Assembly: GCA_964370815.1 (NCBI GenBank)
Contig: CAYJKQ010000008.1
Coordinates: 1 to 64,000, forward strand
Length of the DNA stretch: 64,000 nucleotides
Reading direction: 5' to 3'
Origin: UBA12087 sp964370815
Lineage (GTDB): Bacteria; Chloroflexota; Anaerolineae; Anaerolineales; Villigracilaceae
Under the pieces are notes generated by a model. The model did not search any database. It had not been told where the DNA came from and saw only the letters and a program-made list of their open reading frames with translations. Shown in pieces: positions 35,001 through 43,188 of this stretch (positions within the stretch are counted from its first letter, which is position 1; every line of letters starts with the position of its first letter). The position numbers were made by a program, and so were the translations under genes.

Positions 35001-36882
35001 GGGTGACTCCTGAACTGACAAGAATGGGGCTGGTCACGATGTAATACTTATCCGGAGTAAGAGTGGTATCACTCGAAATTACCCCACCAATCTCTTGACC
35101 TCTCTGAACGGTTAAAACAAACGTTCCAAGATCACACGTATAACTTCCGCTATTGGCAGTTACACTCAACTGAAAAACGATATCGTGATTATTCAGCGCC
35201 TCACTGCTGACCGAAAAGGAAAAGGGATCTGCATTGTTATTGTTTTTCGCATATGCGGATATATCACCAAAGTTGGATGTGCCATTGATCATGGTGACAT
35301 TGCCATCTGTGGTGGACAGCGATGCAGTGACGCCGGTTGCCTCGCCTACGCCATAATTCCGCAATGCCATTGTCAGGTCAATGGTCTCGCCGGCATCCAG
35401 CCTGCCATCGTTATCACCTGTGCTATCATCAATCGTGAGGCTGCCCGTTACTTGTTTTATCAAGGGCGCGGGTGTGAAGGTCAGAGCCGAATAGATGTTC
35501 AGCAAACCGGTGCTGGTGTCACTCACCCCGGTCGCGCTCTGGACCAGTTGGGCGCGGATCTTCTCTTTCGACCAGGAGGGATTCTTCGAAACCAGAAGAC
35601 CAGCTGCACCCGCCACCATCGGTGCCGCCATGGATGAACCCGAAAGAGATGCATAACTATCATCCAGCATGCTGCTGTAGATACTGTCCCCTGGTGCACG
35701 AATGTCGTAGTTGTATCCCTCTGAAAAATTGCTGTTCGTTGGTCCATCAGGATCATAATTGGAGAAGGAAGCATAACCTCCCCCCGCATCCGTTGCTTCG
35801 ACGCCGATCACAAAACTGTACGCAGCCGGAAAGAATGGAGCGTCAATGGATTTTCCATCATTCCCAGCGGCTGCAACCAGCACAGAAGCCGGGTATGCCG
35901 CCGCCAACGCATCCCGTAAGACAGCCGAGTCAGCATATGCACCCAGGCTCATGTTGATGACTTTAGCGCCCTTGTTGGTGGCGTAATTCACCGCCGCGGC
36001 AATGTCGGAGTACGAACCCCGGCCGCTGCTCTGCAAGACCTTGAGGGGCATGATCTTGCAGTTCCAACACACACCTGCCACACCCACACCGTTGTTCGTG
36101 TTGGCGGCGGCTATGCCGGCTACATGCGTGCCGTGCCCGTTATCATCCTGTGGAGAGTTGTCTAGGTTCACCCAATCATAGCCACTCACATCGTCAATAT
36201 AGCCATTGCTGTCGTCGTCAATCCCGTTGCCCGGGATCTCACCTGGGTTTGTCCAAATCTTTCCCGCAAGATCAGGATGGTTGAGATCCAGACCGGTATC
36301 AAGGATCGCAATCGTTACCGCTGGGCTGCCCTTGGTAATCACCCATGCTTCCTCAGCATGAACAGCAGCCATACCCCATTGTTGGCTGAAACCGGGATCA
36401 TTGGGGGTATCTGTTAAATGCGCAATGTAATTCGGTTCGGCATATTCGACGTTGGGGTCAGCTTGAAACGCTTTGACGGCTGCCAGCACACCGGTTTGCT
36501 TTGAAAAACGCAGTTTGTAGATCAGGGTCAGATCAGGAGTGGCTTGTTGATCACCATTCATGATAACCATGTCGTCTGCCCCCGGCTTTTTCGCATCCTC
36601 AAAAACAGGGGTGGAAGATTTGATACCTTGAATTTGCATCAGGGCATTGAGAGACTTAAGGTTTGTAGACGGTTGTGCACCTGACATGTTGTCCAGTGAA
36701 ACCCTTGATGTGAATTTTACAAGTATCTCACCCAGAACATACTCGGTTGGTTCGCCATTTTCAGAAAACCCGGCAGGAGATGTTTGTAGATCAATTATTG
36801 ATGATGGCGATAAAGGTTCCCGGGGTGTTAATATACTTAATCCCACCAGATAACATATGAGTGCCATCGATGTAATTTTCAT
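32086..36882 (-). CDS. Very large secreted subtilisin-family serine protease (S8), fervidolysin-like
   Basis: 1598 aa. A signal peptide and an N-terminal propeptide (about residues 20-155) precede the catalytic domain, with Asp in ILDTGLDLNHPD, His in NGHGTHVAG and Ser in SGSSMAAPM. After it follow a CARDB-like beta region, a parallel beta-helix-like repeat region with many Asn-rich turns, Ig-like and fibronectin-like domains, two near-identical roughly 100-residue Ig-like repeats (about residues 1195-1420) and a C-terminal DNRLRE/CBM-like domain. GGAGGAG precedes the ATG. Likely extracellular and used for protein or biofilm-matrix breakdown. No cell-wall anchor is seen. Confidence 0.93.
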   Translation of the reverse strand: MKITSMALICYLVGLSILTPREPLSPSSIIDLQTSPAGFSENGEPTEYVLGEILVKFTSRVSLDNMSGAQPSTNLKSLNALMQIQGIKSSTPVFEDAKKPGADDMVIMNGDQQATPDLTLIYKLRFSKQTGVLAAVKAFQADPNVEYAEPNYIAHLTDTPNDPGFSQQWGMAAVHAEEAWVITKGSPAVTIAILDTGLDLNHPDLAGKIWTNPGEIPGNGIDDDSNGYIDDVSGYDWVNLDNSPQDDNGHGTHVAGIAAANTNNGVGVAGVCWNCKIMPLKVLQSSGRGSYSDIAAAVNYATNKGAKVINMSLGAYADSAVLRDALAAAYPASVLVAAAGNDGKSIDAPFFPAAYSFVIGVEATDAGGGYASFSNYDPDGPTNSNFSEGYNYDIRAPGDSIYSSMLDDSYASLSGSSMAAPMVAGAAGLLVSKNPSWSKEKIRAQLVQSATGVSDTSTGLLNIYSALTFTPAPLIKQVTGSLTIDDSTGDNDGRLDAGETIDLTMALRNYGVGEATGVTASLSTTDGNVTMINGTSNFGDISAYAKNNNNADPFSFSVSSEALNNHDIVFQLSVTANSGSYTCDLGTFVLTVQRGQEIGGVISSDTTLTPDKYYIVTSPILVSSGVTLTIQPGTTLAFDEDVYLQVDGTLIAMGTSNLPILFTSNQLQKTNGDWGGCNLWNVGICFDDSVNAVVDTSGNYLSGSILQNAIVEYGNGIYILNSAPLINNNIFRYNESLVVHAYRDNSDRNEVLQITNNKFYENYSWFAPSRAHLKVENIPEAIVKNNIIAGAVACIDAQFEKNVIIKSIANFSVTIGGECQFQNNSVYGNLGSYDAGTSSASNFNFDATNNWWGTVDTATIAQRIYDYNDNFNLGRIDYTPFLIAPNPTAPPILHTLAVNPSGIVSAETVTFSLVFSRPMDQNVQPMLTFGVALPYNQHQASGSWSDSTTWVGTYPVTISTGDGINTIRVTSARDLEGTEIPTDERFQFTIQTAGSESLSLNATAGYGRVDLNWFASQLNNTIGYNIYRSLTNTVPTTGTPINTTLVTGTSYLDTTVSNGTKYYYKYTVVDTDLREVAFSNEASATPNDYSAPSTPVVTDDGTCTISTTTLHARWSASDPESGIAGYQYGIGTFPGDVDVINWTSTGTATQVTRTGLNLTDGLDYYFTVKAKNGVGSWSVAGNSNGITIDNTCDLISPTVDSSLRADPDPTSAASVDFTVAFSEAVTGVSAGDFSLTQTGTLSGASVTGVSGAGMTRTVTVNTGTGSGSLRLNIPNSATIIDLAGNPLSGLPYTNGETYTIDKTAPRVVSILRADPNPISKSSVDFTVTFSETVNGVGITDFSLNRTGTISGAIISSVIGTGKTRTVTVNTGTGSGTLRLDIPNSAIITDLAGNPISGLPFTKGQAYTIKKTLTSHSVGVQDGWILESAETSNNGGTQNAAATTLFVGDDKANKQYLSILSFITKGLPDNAVITKITLKIKKQGIGGGGNPVTTFQGFMVDIKNGTFGTSTLQAADFQTVASKTYGPFKPAPVSNWYNIDLPSGMAYINKLTANRGLTQIRLRFKLDDNNNAVANNLRLYSGNASVSVRPQLIIEYYVP

Positions 36883-37610
36883 AAGACTCCTCCGCTGAAA
36901 TGATGCAAACTACATTATGATGTCATTGAATTTTGCGTTGTTATTGTATTGAAATTTATCATCTCACTAGCAGTTGAATTACAACCAATTTTTACTTTAG
37001 AAACCACCCGAGGATCAAAATTAAGACAGGAAAGAAATAAATTTGCTTTCCTTATTGAATTCCATTATTAATATTATACATGACTCTACAGCAAAAAGGT
37101 CGTTTCAGCAAATTGAATTGGGTAGATGCCTCACTTTGGCACTTTGTATACTCTTATTATTGGATAACACCTGTAAATTGATTGTATTTCAATGTGATCA
37201 TCCTACTTCTGATGAAGTGTTGCCTATTTGCAGAAGACTCATCAATACAATAGCAGTTTGGCGAAGCAAATAAGACTAAAAATAAAGGAACACTCATCTT
37301 ACACCCCTCACTGTAAAAAATAAAAGAGGTGCCCAGTACTTTATATTAAAATTAAGCAAGACCAAGTCATTACCAACCCGCCACACGCCACCAAATTTCC
37401 ATAGTCATGATCAGCCATCGCCCTCACTGCGCAAGCCAAGATGAACAGCAATGGAGTAGGCTGCCCCGAATCATATTATTCCTTGCTGTTGCATGTTCAT
37501 CTCTCGGGCAGACCCGCAGGTCTACAGTAAATGTTCCGAAACCAGCCTTTTTTATGATCACATTTTGTTATACAATGTACATGTTGACCACCTAATAAAG
37601 GATGGAGGCC
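36883..37610. other. AT-rich intergenic region
   Basis: About 730 bp between the S8 protease (minus) and a PP2C phosphatase (plus). AT-rich with scattered poly-A/T runs. The open frames here (for example 37,043-37,273) have no ribosome site or family resemblance and look spurious. An AAAGGATGG ribosome site precedes the phosphatase. No RNA gene or repeat was recognised. Confidence 0.4.
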
Positions 37611-38978
37611 ATGTCTCAAATAGAGCGAAGGGGATTACAGGATTTTCAGGCACAAGCTGAACAGGCTGTGTTGAAGGGGGATCTTAAAAGTGCTGTGGAT
37701 TTCTACACCCACTGCGTTTCTCAGCGTGCCGCCGAGTTGGAACTCATAACAAGTGTACAGGAAGGCTTGTCTTCCAAGCTGGATATGCAGGGTATCTACG
37801 ACCTGGTCGGCGATAAACTGCGCGACACCTTCAATGCGCAAATTGTGATGATCTCCCAATATAACCCGAAAACCAACAAGATATTCCATCATTATGCCAT
37901 CGAGCGCGGCCAGCACCTGCATATCCCAGGCTGGCATCCCGTGGATACATCCCGGGCGGAGGTCGTTCGCAGCCGCAAGCCATTCATGATCAATGGAGAG
38001 CAGATACTCGAGGTATTGAACACAGGAGCGATGCAGGTGGTGCCGGGTACAGAAATTCCAAAAACCTGGTTGGGAGTCCCGATGCTGGTAGGCGAGGAAG
38101 CGCGTGGAATCGTCAGCCTGCAAAACCTGGATAAGGAAAACGCCTTCACGAAAACCGATATTGACCTGCTGATGCTGCTGGTAAACAGTATGAGCATGTC
38201 GCTGGAGAATGCGCGCCTGTTCAACGAGACTGAACGCCTGCTAAAATTGTTGGAAGGCGAGATGATGATCGCCCGCGATACCCAGAAGAGCATTTTACCC
38301 ATGCAAATCCCACATTGTGATGAGTATGATCTCGGCTCACTGATCACACCTGCCCGTGCTGTCGGGGGTGATTTTTACGATTTTATCCGCCTGGATAAAG
38401 ATCGGATCAGTCTGGTCATCGGGGACGTCTCTGATAAGGGTCTGCCAGCAGCCTTGTTCATGGCACTGACCTTCAGCCTGTTGCGCGCCGAGACGGAACA
38501 TTCGGACGATCCACGCCGGATCCTGCACAATGTCAACCGCTATCTATTAAAAATGAACGCGTCGGGCATGTATGTGACCCTTCTTTATGGAATATTGGAC
38601 TGCCCGGCAGGAGGATTTAAATACACGCGTGCAGGTCACCTGTCCCCCATCCTATTAGATGGGCAAGGGAATGTGATCGAGATCGATCCTGGCGAAGGGC
38701 AGGCACTGGGTGTATTGGAAAATGTTAAATTATGCTTGAAAGAAATTGTCATCCCACCCGGTGGACTTGCGCTTTTATTCAGCGATGGTTTGAACGAAAC
38801 CGTAGATGCACAGGGCGTTGAGTTTGGAAATAAACGTATCCACCAGGAATTGTATAACCACCGAAAAGAAAGCGCGACGGATATTTGCAGAAAGCTGTGG
38901 GAAGCAGTCTTAAGCTATAGTGGTGACGAGGCGATCCAGGATGACTTTACTGCAGTGGTAGTGAAGAGAAATGCTTAG
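37611..38978 (+). CDS. GAF-domain PP2C/SpoIIE-type serine phosphatase
   Basis: About 455 aa. Residues about 40-215 hold a GAF sensory domain (SSKLDMQGIYDLVGDKLRD to NSMSMSLENARLFNE), then a short coiled linker and a PP2C/SpoIIE catalytic domain (GGDFYDFI, IGDVSDKGLPAALFMAL, LLYGILDC, LLFSDGLNETV, DDFTAVVVK) with the acidic metal ligands in place. Such enzymes (RsbU-like) dephosphorylate anti-sigma antagonists in partner-switching stress pathways. No RsbW/RsbV pair is adjacent. An alternative ATG lies 9 bp upstream. Confidence 0.9.
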   Translation: MSQIERRGLQDFQAQAEQAVLKGDLKSAVDFYTHCVSQRAAELELITSVQEGLSSKLDMQGIYDLVGDKLRDTFNAQIVMISQYNPKTNKIFHHYAIERGQHLHIPGWHPVDTSRAEVVRSRKPFMINGEQILEVLNTGAMQVVPGTEIPKTWLGVPMLVGEEARGIVSLQNLDKENAFTKTDIDLLMLLVNSMSMSLENARLFNETERLLKLLEGEMMIARDTQKSILPMQIPHCDEYDLGSLITPARAVGGDFYDFIRLDKDRISLVIGDVSDKGLPAALFMALTFSLLRAETEHSDDPRRILHNVNRYLLKMNASGMYVTLLYGILDCPAGGFKYTRAGHLSPILLDGQGNVIEIDPGEGQALGVLENVKLCLKEIVIPPGGLALLFSDGLNETVDAQGVEFGNKRIHQELYNHRKESATDICRKLWEAVLSYSGDEAIQDDFTAVVVKRNA

Positions 38979-39061
38979 CCTGGGTAGAGTGCCGGGTAAA
39001 TGAGCGTGCGCTTGCCTTGCAGCTGTTGGGGACAACTGATGCGATCTGTGAATGGGAATTA

Positions 39062-39238
39062 TTAGGGCATGACGACCCGATCGTATATGTCTGGGCTGGC
39101 AACCGGAACGAGTACCAGGGATGAGTTGGGGGAAAAGTAGAAGAATGATAATCCGGCTCCCTCGCGAACCAGTTTGCCGGGGCGGTATTGCAGGATGAAA
39201 TCGGTGGGTTGGACTTTGATATAACGGATGCCAAGCAT
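39062..39238 (-). pseudogene. Truncated SPFH/band-7 protein remnant
   Basis: A 58-codon frame with a perfect AGGAGG ribosome site. It encodes MLGIRYIKVQPTDFILQYR, GKLVREGAGLSFFYFSP and SSLVLVPVASPDIYDRV, matching the beginning of SPFH (band 7/prohibitin-type) proteins, which normally run for 250 or more residues. The match ends after about 55 residues at TAA TAA. The sequence that follows does not continue the family in any frame I read. It is therefore a decayed or 3'-deleted copy unless the short product is functional. Confidence 0.6.
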
Positions 39239-39322
39239 GGTTCCTCCTATTGAAATTCTACATACAGGTTACCCCTATTGTAGACCTAAAACCTGAATTT
39301 GTACGTGACTCGTGGATCAGAG

Positions 39323-39766
39323 TTACTGACGACCTTCGGGTGGTATCTCAAGCCAAAGAGCTTTTAGAGAAAGATTGATATCCGAGAGGAATAGCAGGAG
39401 AGAAATAATGAGACTGAGCATGCAGAGAATAAATATACCCACAATCATGGCTGCGATTTCCAGTTGAAGGAGCGCTCCCAGGAAAAGGCTGATAACCAGA
39501 ATAGCGGCTAAGAGGATACTGATGGCAGCCGAAGTGATGCTGGCGCGGACGAGAACTGCCCGCCTGGAGAGGACGCGCAATTGGGCGATCAGGCTCTCAT
39601 GTTCCGCCTCGGATGACCTGTGCAGACCGCCGGTCAGGCGGCGGGCACGGTCAAGCAGACGCCCATAGCGGTTGGTCATGCTCAGCAATATCAAACCGAT
39701 GCCTGAAATGAGGATGACTGGACCAACGGCAAGTTGCAGGGTGGGGATGAGATCGGTAAGTGACAT
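39323..39766 (-). CDS. DUF2721 membrane protein
   Basis: 147 aa. Two long hydrophobic stretches (about residues 10-30 and 75-130, the latter a helical pair) flank a basic cytoplasmic loop (MTNRYGRLLDRARRLTGGLH). The NRYGRLLDRAR motif and membrane arrangement match the DUF2721 family, function unknown. It stands alone on its strand between the SPFH remnant and the hairpin-repeat region. Confidence 0.8.
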   Translation of the reverse strand: MSLTDLIPTLQLAVGPVILISGIGLILLSMTNRYGRLLDRARRLTGGLHRSSEAEHESLIAQLRVLSRRAVLVRASITSAAISILLAAILVISLFLGALLQLEIAAMIVGIFILCMLSLIISLLLFLSDINLSLKALWLEIPPEGRQ

Positions 39767-39837
39767 GGGGGAATTATAGACTTATTTGTGAGGTTAAAGC
39801 AAGGTTACGATGAAGCAAAATAAACCATCTGACCTAA

Positions 39838-39930
39838 GGCGCACACACAGGTGCGCCCCTACAAGTTTACCCCAACGGGGCTGTCATAATAGGGCTTTCT
39901 AAAGAGGGCAGACACACAGGTCTGCCCCTA
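39838..39930. repeat. Two tandem hairpin repeats with shared loop and different stems
   Basis: 39,838-39,863 reads GGCGCACACACAGGTGCGCC followed by CCTAC; 39,905-39,930 reads GGGCAGACACACAGGTCTGCC followed by CCTAC. The loop ACACAGG and the 3' flank are shared, while both arms change together (GCGCAC/GTGCGC against GCAGAC/GTCTGC). Palindromes of this style are dispersed in many bacterial genomes. Between DUF2721 and DUF1801 genes. Confidence 0.6.
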
Positions 39931-39939
39931 CTAGCTCGC

Positions 39940-40404
39940 TTATGTCTTGTAGCGGGAAGGGCGCGCCGATTGGGCTTCCATGACCTGTCTGATGAACTCC
40001 GGCATTGGACAGCTTGAAATGGTCCGGGCGATCAATTCGAGAGGCAGGTCATCCAGTCTTCTGAAACGTACGCAGGATTTGCCGACATCATAGCGCTTGC
40101 CGGTCTGACGGTAGGCAGCTTCAAAAGTCTGCCGGGAAGAATCGTTGGCATAAATGCTTGTCAGATAGAGCGCCATATGGTTCTTTTGAGAGGCCAGGGC
40201 GGCATACATGAGGGGTTTGCCGTTATAGGTATGCGGGTATTCCTGCAGGGGTACCTGGTAGGTGATCATGCCCCAGTTAATAACTTCTTCAAAACCCGCG
40301 GGCAGGTTGGCAAGAATGATCTGGCGTACGGTCTCGATAGCGTTACGGCGCTCATCCGTAAGCTCTGCCAGGTAGGATCCTATATCTGTGGTATTGGATC
40401 GCAT
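39940..40404 (-). CDS. DUF1801 (YdhG-like) protein
   Basis: 154 aa. The N-terminal SYLAELTDERRNAIETVRQIILANLP and the INWGMITYQVP, MYAALASQKNHMALYL and CVRFRRLDDLPLELI segments match the DUF1801/YdhG family. The fold is related to an iron-chaperone-like protein family, but the function is undefined. It lies directly after the DUF4287/DUF5655 gene on the same strand. Confidence 0.85.
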   Translation of the reverse strand: MRSNTTDIGSYLAELTDERRNAIETVRQIILANLPAGFEEVINWGMITYQVPLQEYPHTYNGKPLMYAALASQKNHMALYLTSIYANDSSRQTFEAAYRQTGKRYDVGKSCVRFRRLDDLPLELIARTISSCPMPEFIRQVMEAQSARPSRYKT

Positions 40405-40418
40405 GGATTATTCTCCAA

Positions 40419-40994
40419 TCATCCAGCACTGCCGTATGCCTGCTGAAGCCAGTTCAGCAATTCTTCATCCACCTGGTCCGGGCTGTCCAGGAAGACCTTG
40501 TACTGACACATGCCGCCCGGTTTCTGTTCGAGCAACCTGTCGGTACCGGGAAGTCCCTTCATATTCATACCAATTTCGATGCGTCCTTTGGAAGCCGGAC
40601 CAAGCATGGCGAACTGCCGTTTGCGGCGTAAACTGAGGTAAGTCTTCTTAGGGGCGATCTCAAATGTGCCTAATTTTTCCACTTCCAGCATAACCCGGTC
40701 ATGGACCTGGCGCTGGGTATCCGTTTTACCGGCATAGATCTGTTCAGTGATCTCTTTTATGGAAGCCCCGCTGGCTTCAGATGCACTCTGCCCATCGGTC
40801 TTGAGTGCAATATGCACCAGCATGTTGGCATCCCCATAACCGAGGTTGAATTCCTGTATGAGAAAATCGCGGATCTGGTTGTGTTTTGTAAGAGCGCAGT
40901 TCTCAATGATGATGGTCAATTCATCCAGTGTCTTTCCTGTTTTTGCCTGGATGTTTTTTATTTGGGTCTGGCGAGCCTGGTCTACTATTGACAT
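40419..40994 (-). CDS. DUF4287/DUF5655 protein
   Basis: 191 aa. The N-terminal half (IQAKTGKTLDEL, NLGYGDANMLVH) is DUF4287-like; the C-terminal half (VEKLGTFEIAPKKTYLSLRRKRQFAML, RIEIGMNMKG) matches DUF5655. Proteins of this composition are common soluble proteins of unknown role. It is followed 14 bp downstream by the DUF1801 gene, probably in one transcript. Confidence 0.8.
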   Translation of the reverse strand: MSIVDQARQTQIKNIQAKTGKTLDELTIIIENCALTKHNQIRDFLIQEFNLGYGDANMLVHIALKTDGQSASEASGASIKEITEQIYAGKTDTQRQVHDRVMLEVEKLGTFEIAPKKTYLSLRRKRQFAMLGPASKGRIEIGMNMKGLPGTDRLLEQKPGGMCQYKVFLDSPDQVDEELLNWLQQAYGSAG

Positions 40995-41159
40995 ATATTC
41001 TCCAGTTAAATGGTGAAAATTTGTAATATCTAAAAAAAGGGTCAGGAAGTCAGTTGGTATGCGCTACTCATTTACGCATCCCCTCGTCAGCGAACATTTG
41101 AGAAGATACTATAAATAAGATAATAATCATCAATATTATATAATTAAAAAAGCAAATAA

Positions 41160-41549
41160 TCAACCCGCAAACATTTTCCTTATCGGCTCCCAGTAGTTTT
41201 CGATCCAACCCTGAGCGAAATCATCTTCGGTGCCTTCCGGCACACCGCTGTGCGTAAAGACAAGCCGGGTGCCTTGCGGGACAACACTGAACTCAAAAGT
41301 GATCAGCGAGGTTTGATGCGGCTCCCAATCCACTGCGCGCCACTCCTGGACGATCTTCTGGTCGGGGATCAACTCGATATTCTTACCGTTGATGTAATCA
41401 TCGTAGGCTGTGAAGGTCCCACCCACCTGGCGGCTGATCTTTGCTGAGCTGCCAGTGAAGCGGGCATGGATCTTCTCATCCATGAGCGCTTCGTAGACGT
41501 CATGCGGTGAGGCGCTGAATATTACAGTCTGGTGGATGGGTTTTGGCAT
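41160..41549 (-). CDS. AHSA1/SRPBCC-family protein
   Basis: About 129 aa from the ATG at 41,549, which has an AGGAGG ribosome site; a longer frame is less likely. The START-like fold is recognised from SASPHDVYEALMDEKIHARFTG, GGTFTAYDDYING and VQEWRAVDWEPHQTSLITFEF. Members are often stress-related or ligand-binding. The region upstream of it holds a dispersed repeat (41,655-41,824). Confidence 0.87.
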   Translation of the reverse strand: MPKPIHQTVIFSASPHDVYEALMDEKIHARFTGSSAKISRQVGGTFTAYDDYINGKNIELIPDQKIVQEWRAVDWEPHQTSLITFEFSVVPQGTRLVFTHSGVPEGTEDDFAQGWIENYWEPIRKMFAG

Positions 41550-41654
41550 GGGAACCTCCTTTGAATAACCCTTTAAATAATTATAAGCCATCCCGGTTGT
41601 GTATCCATTGAGCGCAACCTGACGCCAGCAGTGTTGTGCATATCCATGCAGCGA

Positions 41655-41824
41655 ATATTATTGCTCAAGGCAAGCAGCGTATCCATGAAACAGAGAGCGA
41701 GAAAAGAATTGGTTGGGTTGTGGAAGTGTCTGATTAAAATCTGTGTGCAACACCACAATTTCCGCCCTGAAAATTGGAATAAAAAATATCAAAATCAGTA
41801 TTGGATCTGTGCCAGCAAGCACCC
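41655..41824. repeat. Dispersed intergenic repeat, copy A
   Basis: Shares about 165 bp with 62,121-62,283 in the same orientation. Conserved blocks include TTGCTCAAGGCAA, GGTTGTGGAAG, GCCCTGAAAA and TGATCTGTG-like/GCAGCA-like segments, with small indels between. I judge identity at roughly 70% by eye. Unknown nature: a degenerate non-autonomous mobile element or an untranslated RNA are both possible. It lies upstream of the SRPBCC gene and downstream of the DUF5661-like gene. Confidence 0.6.
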
Positions 41825-41893
41825 GGGAACGGGTGGATCATCCGGATCAATTTCGGTCCGCTTTGCCGGTCAAGATAATTTCTTACCTTAGTT

Positions 41894-42151
41894 TTACCTG
41901 CTCATAACCTGGTGGTCGTTGAATTCATCTCTCAGTTTTGCCAGCCGGGTGAAATAATCTGGAAAATCCTTGATATGGGCCAGGATAACCTTCACAAAAG
42001 CCGGACCTGGTGCAGGAGCTTTGGCAGCGGAGCGATGGTTTCTTGTGAGTTCCCATCGAAATTGTACGATATCGACCTGATCCCAATCGATATACAGGGA
42101 TTCCCCGATGCGCCTGGCGTCTTCCAAACTGATATATTCTCTTTTTTTCAT
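41894..42151 (-). CDS. DUF5661-like small protein
   Basis: About 85 aa. The ATG at 42,151 has a GGAGGAA ribosome site; the TTG 15 bp upstream is not needed. SLEDARRIGESLYIDWDQV, FRWELTRNHRSA and HIKDFPDYFTRLAKLRDEF resemble DUF5661, a small family of unknown function. The nearest upstream element is the first copy of the seven-copy element (42,341-42,415), leaving a roughly 190-nt leader if that is the promoter. Confidence 0.7.
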   Translation of the reverse strand: MKKREYISLEDARRIGESLYIDWDQVDIVQFRWELTRNHRSAAKAPAPGPAFVKVILAHIKDFPDYFTRLAKLRDEFNDHQVMSR

Positions 42152-42340
42152 CTGCGGTTCCTCCAATTTTTTTCAAACAGAGGCGACCGGAACTGACTGC
42201 AACCGGTCTTGATAATTAATTCCCCAACTGCGCCCCGCCTTTGAAAAAAATCGCAGGGTATACGATCAGGGATAAAAAATTCATTATTTGATCATATCCA
42301 CGTTTTTAAGGGTATGAAGACAAAAATTCTGCAGTTTAAA

Positions 42341-42415
42341 CATCTTACAATACAATACTCCCCAACCGCATCCATCGGTCGGGGAGTATTTCTCTCCCCC
42401 AGTTGGGGGAGAACT
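42341..42415 (-). promoter_or_regulatory. Seven-copy element, copy 1 (upstream of DUF5661-like gene)
   Basis: Minus-strand order: palindrome CTCCCCCAACTGGGGGAG, then A-rich spacer, then inverted repeat with arms ATACTCCCC and GGGGAGTAT around a conserved GATGGATGCGG loop, then TAAGAT (42,342-42,347) as -10. ATGCGG lies 18 bp before it. The upstream gene's stop is only 3 bp away, so a terminator role for that gene is an alternative. Confidence 0.7.
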
Positions 42416-42417
42416 GG

Positions 42418-43188
42418 TCAAAAATATTGAAAAAACCAATAACGATCCACCATTATGGCGAGTATTCCCCAAACCAATCCGAGCACGATGCCCGCGATGA
42501 CATCTCTAGGGTAGTGTGCACCCACGTAGATACGAGTGAAAGCAACCACGGAGGCGACAGCATAAAAGGCAACAGATACAGCAATTCCCAAGTGAAAACT
42601 ATGTATCAAAAGGGTCATCATAAAAAATATTTGACTCGTGTGCCCGCTGGGGAAAGAATGCCCCCTTTCCCGCCAACCAATGACACGTGTCTTTTCAAGA
42701 GCTAAAAAAGGACGGTCTCGATCCGTTAATAACTTGATAATTTCAACCAAAATCCAGAGTGTAATAGTGCCAAAGAGAATCTCCATCGCCAGGCGACGAT
42801 AGCCAAACACAAACAATAAGATCGCCGTGGCAATTGCAACCAAAAAACTTCCAAGTTGGGTTGTCCAGCGCGTTAAGACATCCAACCATTTTGGATACCC
42901 CCGTAAATTAAAGAGCATGAAAATACGCATGTCCATGCGCTGACCGATCGACCATATCAAAGACAGGGTTAACAGTGCAAACAGGGAAAGTAAGAAGATC
43001 AATCCTTGTTGAACGCTGAGGGCGTACCACAGGGAGGTTTGTGCCGCTCCAGGTAAGCGGGAGATGAACAATATCAACCCAATTATCAAGAAGAACAGGA
43101 AAGCGGGTCGTCGATTATGTTCTGCCCAAATATAATTATGATGTTTCGGCTGAGGAATATGATCTGGTTTGGGAAGGTTATCTGTCAT
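42418..43188 (-). CDS. PAP2-family phosphatase
   Basis: 256 aa with about six membrane segments. The three phosphatase motifs are seen: TDRDRPF (K/RxxxxxRP type), PSGHTS, and RIYVGAHYPRD. This is a type-2 phosphatidic acid or undecaprenyl-pyrophosphate phosphatase class enzyme; the exact lipid is unknown. Its start overlaps the 3' end of the diacylglycerol-kinase-like gene by 11 bp, linking the two in lipid metabolism. Confidence 0.9.
   Translation of the reverse strand: MTDNLPKPDHIPQPKHHNYIWAEHNRRPAFLFFLIIGLILFISRLPGAAQTSLWYALSVQQGLIFLLSLFALLTLSLIWSIGQRMDMRIFMLFNLRGYPKWLDVLTRWTTQLGSFLVAIATAILLFVFGYRRLAMEILFGTITLWILVEIIKLLTDRDRPFLALEKTRVIGWRERGHSFPSGHTSQIFFMMTLLIHSFHLGIAVSVAFYAVASVVAFTRIYVGAHYPRDVIAGIVLGLVWGILAIMVDRYWFFQYF

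Noticed and set aside
35185..35957. Open plus-strand frames inside the S8 protease gene
   Set aside because: Opposite-strand shadows of the protease's Gly/Asn-rich coding sequence.
37043..37273. Possible plus-strand 76-aa gene
   Set aside because: No ribosome site, no recognisable family, AT-rich surroundings and odd composition.
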